Shown: piece by piece, positions 1-5,689 of the stretch | Position numbering within the stretch: position 1 is the first letter of the stretch | Layout of the letters: every line of letters starts with the position of its first letter | Source of the DNA: Acetobacteraceae bacterium | GTDB taxonomy: Bacteria > Pseudomonadota > Alphaproteobacteria > Acetobacterales > Acetobacteraceae | DNA: 6,498 bases | Direction: 5' to 3' | Assembly (NCBI GenBank): GCA_025356735.1 | Contig: JANXRT010000216.1 | Span: 1-6,498, forward strand | Translations under genes and position numbers: made by a program | Notes under the pieces: generated by a model | Databases searched by the model: none | The model's input: only the letters and a program-made list of their open reading frames with translations | Told to the model about the DNA's origin: nothing

Positions 1-1383
1 GGTCGCCGGGTCGAGGCCCGGGGCTGCCGACTGCTGCAAAGCCCTGTTGAACGGCGTCACGTAGCTCATGATGTCGGCGTGGGAAACCTGCGTGTTGCGC
101 GTCAGCATGAACGACAGCACGGAGATGCCGACCGCGGCGCCGAGGTTGCGACCCAGCGCCTGCAACGCGGTGGCATCGCCGCGCAAACTCACCGGCAACG
201 TCGCAAACGCCATCACGGTCATCGGGTTGAACACCAGCCCGAGCGAGCAGCCTTGCAGCAGCAGAAGCATCAGCAGGCTGTGGCGCGACACATCCGGGGT
301 CCAGCCGCTCATGACGTGGAAAGTCCAGCCTAGCCCTATCAGCCCGACCGCCATGATCTTGCGCTGGTCGACGATCAGGCTGAGCCGGGCCGCGACCAGC
401 ATCGCGGCCATGGTGCCGACGCCGCGCGGCGCCATCGCGAGGCCCGCGGTCGAAACCGGGTAGCCGGCGAGGTTCTGCAGGTAGGGCGCCAGCAGCACCG
501 AGCTCGCCTGCAGCACGGCGCCGGTGCAGAACATCATGATCATGGCGGAGACGAAGTTGGCGTCGCGGAAGATCGCCGGCGGCAGGAACGGCTTTTCCGA
601 GGTGAACATGTGGACGACGAACAGGTAGAAGCCGAGGCCGGCCAACGCCGCCTCCGCCACGATCTCATACGATGTGAACCAGTCCTGGTCCTGGCCGCGG
701 TCGAGCATCAGCTGCAGGCAGCCGACGCCCAGTGCCAGGACGGCGAAGCCTGTCCAGTCGAAGCTCAGCTCCGGCCGGTTGGGCGCTTTCGGCAGGAAGA
801 TCAGGAGCCCGGTCACGGCGACGATGCCGACCGGCAGGTTGACGTAGAACACCCAGCGCCAGTTGTAGGCGTCGGTCAGGTAGCCGCCGAGGGTCGGCCC
901 CAGGATCGGCCCCAGCATCACCCCCATGCCGAAGATCGCCATGGCGCGGGCACGCTGCTCGAACGGGTAGATGTCGAGCATGGTGGCCTGCGACAGCGGC
1001 ACCAGGGCAGCGCCGCAGATGCCCTGCATCAGCCGGAACACGACCATCTGGGCCAGGGATTGCGCCGCGCCGCACATCATCGAGGTGATCGTGAAGCCGA
1101 CCAGGCAGCTGACGAACAGGTTCTTGCGGCCGAACCGCACCGCCATCCAGCCGACCGGCGCGGTCATGATGGCGGCCGCAATGACGTAGGAGGTCAGCAC
1201 CCAGGTGATCTCGTCGGACGTGGTGCCGAGGCTGCCCTGCATGTACGGCAGCGCGACGTTGGCGATGGTGCTGTCGAGCACCTGCATCAGCGTCGCCATC
1301 ATGGCGCAGGCGGTGATGATGGCGCGGTTCGGAACCACCGGGCTTGCCCCGGCTATGCCCTGCACCGACGCCGCGCCGGACAT
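1..1383 (-). CDS. DHA2-family MFS exporter, EmrB/QacA type (3' end cut by window edge)
   Basis: An inner-membrane proton-driven drug or metabolite exporter of the 14-helix DHA2 branch. The frame is open from the ATG at 1383-1381 to base 1, giving 461 residues. Family members are usually somewhat over 500, so roughly the last 50 residues, including the final helix, lie outside. Family marks by residue: the TM1 motif LDSTIANVALP (36-46), the loop 2-3 motif GWMAVRFGRK (78-87), QGICGAALVPLSQATML in the TM4 region (120-136), antiporter motif C GPILGPTLGG (158-167), NWRWVFYVNLPVG (174-186) and LDRGQDQDWF (227-236). All match EmrB relatives. Its ATG overlaps the TGA of the hydrolase gene by one base (TGATG), so translation is probably coupled to it; only a weak purine stretch precedes the start. 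EmrB proteins often work with an EmrA/HlyD adaptor, but none is visible and one could lie beyond base 1. Substrate unknown. Family call is firm; drug versus metabolite export is open. Confidence 0.93.
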   Translation of the reverse strand, partial: MSGAASVQGIAGASPVVPNRAIITACAMMATLMQVLDSTIANVALPYMQGSLGTTSDEITWVLTSYVIAAAIMTAPVGWMAVRFGRKNLFVSCLVGFTITSMMCGAAQSLAQMVVFRLMQGICGAALVPLSQATMLDIYPFEQRARAMAIFGMGVMLGPILGPTLGGYLTDAYNWRWVFYVNLPVGIVAVTGLLIFLPKAPNRPELSFDWTGFAVLALGVGCLQLMLDRGQDQDWFTSYEIVAEAALAGLGFYLFVVHMFTSEKPFLPPAIFRDANFVSAMIMMFCTGAVLQASSVLLAPYLQNLAGYPVSTAGLAMAPRGVGTMAAMLVAARLSLIVDQRKIMAVGLIGLGWTFHVMSGWTPDVSRHSLLMLLLLQGCSLGLVFNPMTVMAFATLPVSLRGDATALQALGRNLGAAVGISVLSFMLTRNTQVSHADIMSYVTPFNRALQQSAAPGLDPAT

Positions 1384-2264
1384 CAGCCGCCAGGCCCGGA
1401 ATTTGACGGAGAAGCGATGAAATTCATCGTGTCCTGCAAAGTTGGTGCCAGGAACGTCAGCGGTGAGGCGAGCGCGCCGATTATGGCCTCATGGCCGACG
1501 CCGGCATAGATCCGCGAATGCACCGGCCCACCCCGCTCACCGATGCGCCGGGCAAGCCGAACCGTGTTGGCGGGTCGCACGGTGGTGTCGGCATCTCCGG
1601 CAAGCAGCAGCATCGGCGGATTGCGTCCGTCTGCATGCTCGATCGGTTGAGTCGGGGCGATTGCCGAACCGTTGCCGCCGAATATTTCCACCAGTATCGG
1701 GTCTTCCAACGGCAGGAAGTCGTAGGGTCCGGCCACCCCAATCATGCCGGCAATGTCGGACGACGCCATGGCGACGTTGGAAAGCCACCGGCTGTCGAGC
1801 GCCAGCATGGCGGCATTGTAGGCGCCGGCGGAGTGGCCCATCAGGAACAGCCGGCGGGGATCGGCGCCGTATTTTTCCGCATGGTCCCGGGCCCATCGTG
1901 CCGCCAGCGCGCCGTCGCGCAGGAACTCGGGAAACAGCACCTGCGGATACAGCCGGTAGTCGGCTATCACCACGACACAGCCCCGGGCGGCCAGGGCAGC
2001 GCCGGCGAACCGGTACATGGCGCGGCCGCCCATCCGCCAGTTGCCGCCATAGATGAACAGCACGATCGGCGCAGCGACGGTTCCCGGGGTTGGCGCATAG
2101 ACGTCGAGCTTCTGCCGCGGATCGTCGCCATAGGCGATGCCGGACGCAGCCAGGCGGTCCGGCGACAGGCCGTTCAGCACCGCCACCGGCGAGCAGCCGG
2201 CGAGCAACGCTGCCATGGCGGTCGCGCCGCGCCGGCCGAATTTCCGGAGTTGCAGCGAACTCAC
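1383..2264 (-). CDS. Lipoprotein alpha/beta-hydrolase (carboxylesterase / formamidase-like)
   Basis: A serine hydrolase of the alpha/beta fold, 293 residues from a GTG at 2264-2262. That GTG overlaps the upstream gene's TGA as GTGA; another in-frame GTG at 2285 would add seven residues and is less likely. The N-terminus is a lipoprotein signal: basic MSSLQLRKFGRR, a short hydrophobic run, then lipobox LAGC with Cys24, so the enzyme probably sits in the periplasm on a membrane lipid anchor. Catalytic features: YGGNW at 72-76 in the place of the usual HGGGW oxyanion loop, DYRLYP at 102-107, nucleophile Ser145 in GHSAG (143-147), acid Asp226 (in GDADTTV, where Asp224 is the alternative), and His258 in VGHEA. 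This pattern fits the small carboxylesterase / kynurenine formamidase / feruloyl esterase-like group, but the substrate (ester, formamide or lactone) cannot be told. It lies between the PLP enzyme and the exporter in one coupled operon. Confidence 0.88.
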   Translation of the reverse strand: MSSLQLRKFGRRGATAMAALLAGCSPVAVLNGLSPDRLAASGIAYGDDPRQKLDVYAPTPGTVAAPIVLFIYGGNWRMGGRAMYRFAGAALAARGCVVVIADYRLYPQVLFPEFLRDGALAARWARDHAEKYGADPRRLFLMGHSAGAYNAAMLALDSRWLSNVAMASSDIAGMIGVAGPYDFLPLEDPILVEIFGGNGSAIAPTQPIEHADGRNPPMLLLAGDADTTVRPANTVRLARRIGERGGPVHSRIYAGVGHEAIIGALASPLTFLAPTLQDTMNFIASPSNSGPGG

Positions 2265-3367
2265 CAGCCATTCACCCGCGGCCACACGGCGATCACCTCA
2301 TCGCCCTCGACCACGAAGTAACGGTCATGCGCGGCGGCGGTCAGGCAGGCATGGTTCGGCGCGATGCGGACATGGCCGCCGATCGGGATGTCGAAAAGAT
2401 CGCCGGAGAACTCGATCACGCCGTGTTCCTGGTAGGCGCGGCCGACGCAGGCATCCCCGAACGCACGCTGGCCGGCGATGTCGAGCACCAGGCCATAGCC
2501 GTAATCCTTTGGCGCCGCCTCGGTGCTGCGATCCTTTGACAAGGCCAACGCGCCGGCGTCGATCAGCATGCGGCCTGCCCCCTTTGCATCGATCCTGTTG
2601 CCGATCACGCTGGCGAGCACGGTCAGCGCGATGTCGTGGACGGCATGGGTGCCGATCTCGGCCTGAAACAGGTCGCCGAACATGTAAACGCCGGCGCGAA
2701 TCTCGGTCACGCCCTGGAAGCCGGCGGCGTGGCGCGCGGTCGGCGAGCTGCCGACCGAGACGATGGCGCAGGCGTGGCCGGCTTCGCGCAGCCTTTGCGC
2801 GGCGCGCACGCAGCCGGCGCGCTCGGCCTCGGCGATGGCTGCGATCTCGACCGGCGAGCGCCCGGCATAGCTTTGGCCGGCATGGGTCATGACACCGGCG
2901 AGCCTGGCCCCGAGCTTTTCTCCGATCGCCAGCAAGGCGGGGTCCTCCGGCGCCACGCCGCCGCGGGCCTCGCCGGTGTCAATCTCGATCAGCGCCCGTG
3001 GCGGGGTGGGATGGTCGGCGATGATCCCGGCGATGCCGATATCGTCGGTTATCACCATGATCTCGCCGCCGGCGGCGTTCAGCTTGCCAACCTGTTCCAG
3101 CTTCTTCTCGGTGATGCCGACCGCGAGCAGGATGTCGGTGATGCCATGGGCGGAGAAATACTCGGCCTCGGCCAGGGTCGAGACCGTGATGCCGCCCGGC
3201 TGGCCGGCGAGCGCCAGCCGCGCCACGTCGATCGACTTTGCCGTCTTCATGTGCGGGCGCAAGGGGATCGCGTGGCGCGCCAGGATTTCCGCCATGGCGT
3301 CGATGTTGTGCAGCAGGCGGGCACGGTCGAGAATGAGGCAGGGCGTCGGCAAGTCGGATATCTTCAT
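2261..3367 (-). CDS. DSD1-family PLP enzyme (D-serine dehydratase / D-threonine aldolase-like)
   Basis: A fold-type III PLP enzyme: an alanine-racemase-like barrel followed by a C-terminal D-serine dehydratase-like metal domain. It has 368 residues, the usual family length, and looks complete from MKISDLPTPCLILD to WPRVNGW. Lys41 in RPHMKTAKS (37-45) is the expected Schiff-base lysine. SVGSSPTA (204-211) and EIRAGVYMFGD (222-232) are phosphate-loop and barrel-end motifs. QEHG (313-316, His315) and NHAC (338-341) belong to the metal domain. Family knowledge: D-serine and D-3-hydroxyaspartate dehydratases bind metal through His-x-Cys, whereas D-threonine aldolases use His-x-Asp. His339 and Cys341 therefore favour a dehydratase acting on a D-3-hydroxy amino acid, yielding a 2-oxo acid and ammonia. 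Exact substrate is inferred, not shown. It is the first gene of a three-gene minus-strand operon. The ATG at 3367-3365 follows a weak GGGAA ribosome site (bases 3372-3376 on the complement). It is divergent from the M20 deacylase gene. Confidence 0.9.
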   Translation of the reverse strand: MKISDLPTPCLILDRARLLHNIDAMAEILARHAIPLRPHMKTAKSIDVARLALAGQPGGITVSTLAEAEYFSAHGITDILLAVGITEKKLEQVGKLNAAGGEIMVITDDIGIAGIIADHPTPPRALIEIDTGEARGGVAPEDPALLAIGEKLGARLAGVMTHAGQSYAGRSPVEIAAIAEAERAGCVRAAQRLREAGHACAIVSVGSSPTARHAAGFQGVTEIRAGVYMFGDLFQAEIGTHAVHDIALTVLASVIGNRIDAKGAGRMLIDAGALALSKDRSTEAAPKDYGYGLVLDIAGQRAFGDACVGRAYQEHGVIEFSGDLFDIPIGGHVRIAPNHACLTAAAHDRYFVVEGDEVIAVWPRVNGW

Positions 3368-3382
3368 GGTGTTCCCATAATG

Positions 3383-3394
3383 CCGGATGTCCGG
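3383..3394. promoter_or_regulatory. Palindrome CCGGA-TG-TCCGG, possible operator
   Basis: A perfect inverted repeat with 5-bp arms and a 2-bp centre, in the middle of the divergent spacer. The position suits an operator controlling both units, but arms this short arise by chance in DNA of this composition and no regulator gene is visible in the window. The in-frame ATG at 3387 lies inside it, which is one reason for not using that ATG as the M20 start. Confidence 0.2.
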
Positions 3395-3418
3395 CTCAGG
3401 CTGCGACGCCGCTCAGAC

Positions 3419-3422
3419 AAGG
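3419..3422 (+). promoter_or_regulatory. Ribosome binding site of the M20 gene
   Basis: AAGG lies nine bases before the ATG at 3432-3434. It supports that start over the in-frame ATG at 3387, which would add 15 residues (MSGSGCDAAQTRLRP) that look unlike the N-terminus of M20 enzymes. Confidence 0.5.
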
Positions 3423-3431
3423 TTGCGACCT

Positions 3432-4577
3432 ATGACGGATTTCCTGGCCCAAGTCACCGCGCTGGCAAGCGACCTGGTGGCGATCGATAGCCGCAGCTTC
3501 GTCTCGAACCTGGCCGTTGCCGACCGGATCGAGGCGGCGTTGGACGGCTTTGAGGTCGAAAGGCTGGACTTCCTGGATGATGCCGGCGTCGCCAAGCGCG
3601 CGCTGGTGGCGCATCGCGCGGCACCGGGCGCGCATCGGACCGGCGGCATCGCGTTCTCCGGCCACATGGACACGGTGCCCGATACCGGCTGGGCCACCAA
3701 TCCGTTCTCGGCGGCGATCGACGGCGACACGCTGCACGGGCTGGGCGCCACCGACATGAAGGGGCCGGTGGCGGCGATGATCGTGGCGGCCAAGTTCTTG
3801 GGGGCTCGGGCAATGACCGGGCCGGCGACGCTGCTGATCACCACCGACGAGGAAACCACCAAGCAGGGTGCCCGCGTCATCGTCGAGCGGTCGGCGCTGC
3901 TGGCGCGGGTGCGTCCGGCCGCCATCCTCGTTGGCGAGCCGACCGGGATGGTACCGGTGCGCGGCCATCGCAGCCACATCGCCCTCACGGCGACGGCCAC
4001 CGGCGTCCAGGCGCACAGCAGCACCGGCGTGGGACGCAACGCCAACTGGGCGCTGATCCCGTTCCTGGTCGAGATGAGGCAGGTGTTCGACCGGCTGCGC
4101 GCCGATCCCGGCCTTCAGGACGCCGACTACGATCCGCCGTTCAGCGATTTCAACCTCGTGCTCGACAACCATGGCGCCGCGGTCAACGTGACGGTGCCGA
4201 AGGCCACCGCGCGGATCAAATTTCGCTATTCCGCGAGGGTCGATCCGCAACCGGTGCTGGACGCCGTTCGGGCCGCCGCGGCACGGCACGGCATTTCGCT
4301 GACCGAGGCGCGCGAGGGCTCGCCGCCGGAGTTGCCCGCCGATCATCCGCTGGTGGCGCTTTGTGCGGAGATCGCCGGCTTTCCGGCGCGCACCGCGCCC
4401 TACGGCACCGACGCCTCGATCCTGCAATCCATCGCCCCCTGCGTCATTCTCGGTCCCGGCGGCATGAACGTGGCGCATAAGCCGGCCGAGCATGTCAGCC
4501 TGAGCGCGCTGGCGGCGTCGGTGCCGGTCTTTATCGAACTCGCACGACGGTTCGAAAAACCTAGGTGGGTTGGGTGA
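3432..4577 (+). CDS. M20 family metallopeptidase / N-acyl amino acid deacylase (ArgE/DapE-like)
   Basis: A two-metal (usually zinc) amidohydrolase that removes an acyl group from an N-acylated amino acid, or cleaves a small peptide, in the cytoplasm. It has 381 residues, close to ArgE. All M20 residues are visible: His78 and Asp80 in GHMDTVP (77-83), bridging Asp108 in GATDMKG (105-111), general base Glu140 and metal ligand Glu141 in TTDEE, Glu169 in GEPTG, and His349 in NVAHKPAEHV (346-355). The central dimerisation domain runs from about residue 176 to 290 and includes GVQAHSSTGVGRNAN (191-205). The family includes acetylornithine deacetylase and succinyl-diaminopimelate desuccinylase. No arginine or lysine pathway genes adjoin it, so a specialised deacylase acting with the divergent PLP enzyme is as likely as ArgE itself. 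The ATG at 3432 is chosen over 3387 on ribosome-site grounds. The last codons (RWVG and stop) lie inside a REP-like repeat, so the C-terminal tail has probably been set by that element. Confidence 0.92.
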   Translation: MTDFLAQVTALASDLVAIDSRSFVSNLAVADRIEAALDGFEVERLDFLDDAGVAKRALVAHRAAPGAHRTGGIAFSGHMDTVPDTGWATNPFSAAIDGDTLHGLGATDMKGPVAAMIVAAKFLGARAMTGPATLLITTDEETTKQGARVIVERSALLARVRPAAILVGEPTGMVPVRGHRSHIALTATATGVQAHSSTGVGRNANWALIPFLVEMRQVFDRLRADPGLQDADYDPPFSDFNLVLDNHGAAVNVTVPKATARIKFRYSARVDPQPVLDAVRAAAARHGISLTEAREGSPPELPADHPLVALCAEIAGFPARTAPYGTDASILQSIAPCVILGPGGMNVAHKPAEHVSLSALAASVPVFIELARRFEKPRWVG

Positions 4578-4649
4578 GCGCTTGCGTTACCCGCTGTCCG
4601 TAGTCGTGCCGCCTTAGAATATGGTGGGTGACGCAAGCGCTTACCCACC
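4564..4649. repeat. Inverted pair of REP-like hairpin units (BIME-like)
   Basis: Two related imperfect palindromes face each other. The right unit is 4623-4649: GGTGGGTGA, a CGCAAGCGC centre, then TTACCCACC, a 9-bp stem with one G-T wobble. The left unit is 4564-4592: its core GGGTGA (4572-4577) pairs with TTACCC (4587-4592), and GGTGGGTT precedes it with a short GGGT duplication. In addition, 4572-4592 pairs with 4626-4646 over 21 positions, 19 Watson-Crick and two G-T, around a 33-base loop. The layout matches repetitive extragenic palindromes, which typically sit between genes, often in inverted pairs. Copy number in the genome cannot be seen here. The element covers the M20 stop codon (4575-4577) and ends eight bases from the stop of the opposite gene. 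Confidence 0.75.
4572..4646 (+). terminator. Possible transcription end between convergent genes (long stem-loop)
   Basis: The 21-bp long-range stem formed by the REP-like pair lies between two converging genes, where transcription of both should stop. No U-tract follows either arm, so it is not a classical intrinsic terminator. The two imperfect positions are G-U in plus-strand RNA but A-C in minus-strand RNA, so the fold is better in the M20 transcript. It could act in mRNA 3'-end protection or as a weak terminator. Confidence 0.3.
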
Positions 4650-4656
4650 CTACGAC

Positions 4657-5688
4657 CTATCGTGGCGCGGTCAGCACGGTAAAGTCCGGCGATGCCTGAC
4701 CGTGCCATGCGGCGGCGAGGTCCCGGGCCAGGCGGTCGGCGATTGCCGCGCGGTAGTGCAGCGGGTCCCAGTAGTTGTCGTCGTCGGCGGTGATCGGGCT
4801 CGGGCGCATGAAATCCACCGCCAGCATGTTCGGCCTTGACGCTGCCATCGCGGCGATGCGGCGCTTGCATTCGGCCCAGACCTTGTCGCCGTCGCTGCCG
4901 GATGCGGGCAGGAGGTGATGGTTGTAGGGCACGAAGAACAGGATTTTCCGGGTGCCTGGCGGGAACAGGTCAAGGCCGGCCCGTAGCCATTCATGGGTCG
5001 GAAACCGCCATGTCGTCAAAGCACCGGCGCGGGCGCCGCCGGGAATGGTGACGCCGGACCGCGCCATGTTGGCGGCGACGCGGGCCCGGTCGTACTGGCT
5101 GTCGGGCGGCACGAAGCTGGTGTAGCCGTCGCGGCCGTAGCGCTCGGGTTTGAGCCCGATCAGGGTGCCGAACATCTGGCCGGCGGCCTCGATCGTGTAG
5201 AGGTTGAGCAACTCCAGGTAGCCGCGCCAGAGGTCTTTCCCATACATCCATTCCGGGAAAGCGCGCGGTGTCAGTTTTTCCACCGCCTCCCCGGTTTCGC
5301 ACCAGCGTATGTCGAGGCCGATGGCGATTGCGCGGGCTGTCGGATGGGTGTCGGCGAATACCTGCAAAAGGCGGGACTGCTCGTAGGCGGTGGAGTCATT
5401 CATCGCCAGATTGGCGAACTTGGCGTCAAAAACCTCATTCAGGACCGTTGGGCGCAGCAGCCGGCTGGTCGAGGTGCCAAACAGGGCCGCGTCGAATTTC
5501 TGTGATCGTGCCAGGGAGGGAAACGCATAACGGGCGTTGGTCGCGACCGGCGGGCGGTTCAAGGACGGTGACAGCGGCAGGATGTCGAACGGATCGACGA
5601 TCGCCACGAACGCGTAGATCACCGCTAGCGCGCCGGCCACGGCAGCGAGGAACTGCCCGCAGAATCGGCGCCAGCCGGAATCCGCCAT
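4657..5688 (-). CDS. Membrane-anchored SGNH-like protein, partner of an MBOAT acyltransferase (DltD/AlgJ-like role)
   Basis: Probably the extracytoplasmic half of a two-protein acyl-transfer system: the MBOAT protein brings the acyl group across the membrane and this protein transfers it to a polymer, or edits it. It has 343 residues. One N-terminal membrane helix (about 13-31) after a basic start (WRR) puts the rest in the periplasm. FGTSTSRLL (70-78) holds the likely nucleophile Ser73 of SGNH block I, with Thr where GDS enzymes have Asp. FANLAMNDSTAYE (91-103) matches the N-L-A...E stretch of these proteins, and WDPLHY (307-312) gives Asp308 and His311 as the DxxH dyad. Ser first and DxxH near the C-terminus is the DltD-like order; AlgJ and AlgX place their DxH dyad before the serine. 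The ATG at 5688 follows the MBOAT stop after one base (TGA-G-ATG), so the two are co-translated. The acceptor polymer cannot be told. It ends at TAG 4659-4657, just past the REP-like pair. Confidence 0.8.
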   Translation of the reverse strand: MADSGWRRFCGQFLAAVAGALAVIYAFVAIVDPFDILPLSPSLNRPPVATNARYAFPSLARSQKFDAALFGTSTSRLLRPTVLNEVFDAKFANLAMNDSTAYEQSRLLQVFADTHPTARAIAIGLDIRWCETGEAVEKLTPRAFPEWMYGKDLWRGYLELLNLYTIEAAGQMFGTLIGLKPERYGRDGYTSFVPPDSQYDRARVAANMARSGVTIPGGARAGALTTWRFPTHEWLRAGLDLFPPGTRKILFFVPYNHHLLPASGSDGDKVWAECKRRIAAMAASRPNMLAVDFMRPSPITADDDNYWDPLHYRAAIADRLARDLAAAWHGQASPDFTVLTAPR

Positions 5689-5689
5689 C

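Larger units (their letters stand above)
3368..3431. promoter_or_regulatory. Divergent intergenic region between the PLP-enzyme operon and the M20 gene
   Basis: These 64 bases separate two outward-reading start codons and must hold, or overlap, the 5' signals of both units unless promoters lie inside the coding regions. No convincing -35/-10 pair is visible on either strand. A CATTAT hexamer on the minus strand (3378-3383) lies too close to the PLP-enzyme start for a normal leader and has no clear -35 partner. The spacer contains the palindrome at 3383-3394 and two GCTCAG copies (3394-3399 and 3411-3416, start to start 17 bases), so it could be shared regulatory DNA. Confidence 0.5.

Noticed and set aside
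610..1509. Long plus-strand open frame (299 codons) opposite the exporter gene
   Set aside because: The translation is rich in His, Gln, Arg and Gly with no recognisable motif, and the minus strand has a clear EmrB protein here. In DNA this GC-rich, long antisense frames are expected.
2265..2285. Earlier GTG start for the hydrolase at 2285
   Set aside because: It would put MAAGEWL before a normal basic lipoprotein n-region. The GTG at 2264 forms the common GTGA overlap with the upstream stop.
1491..2321. Plus-strand open frame (276 codons) opposite the hydrolase
   Set aside because: Low-complexity His/Arg/Gly composition and no motif; the opposite strand carries a complete Ser-Asp-His hydrolase.
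2261..3367. Reading the PLP enzyme as a biosynthetic alanine racemase
   Set aside because: It has the C-terminal metal domain with His315, His339 and Cys341, which alanine racemases lack; only the barrel is shared.
3387..3431. Earlier in-frame ATG for the M20 gene at 3387
   Set aside because: It would add 15 residues not typical of the family, has no ribosome site and lies in a palindrome; the ATG at 3432 has AAGG at a good distance.
2636..3490. Plus-strand open frame (284 codons) opposite the PLP enzyme, running through the divergent spacer into the M20 gene
   Set aside because: It overlaps two well-supported genes in other frames and its product resembles no family.
3396..4493. Minus-strand open frame (365 codons) opposite the M20 gene
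   Set aside because: Nearly as long as the real gene, but its product is Arg/His/Gly-rich without motifs, whereas the plus strand shows every M20 metal ligand.
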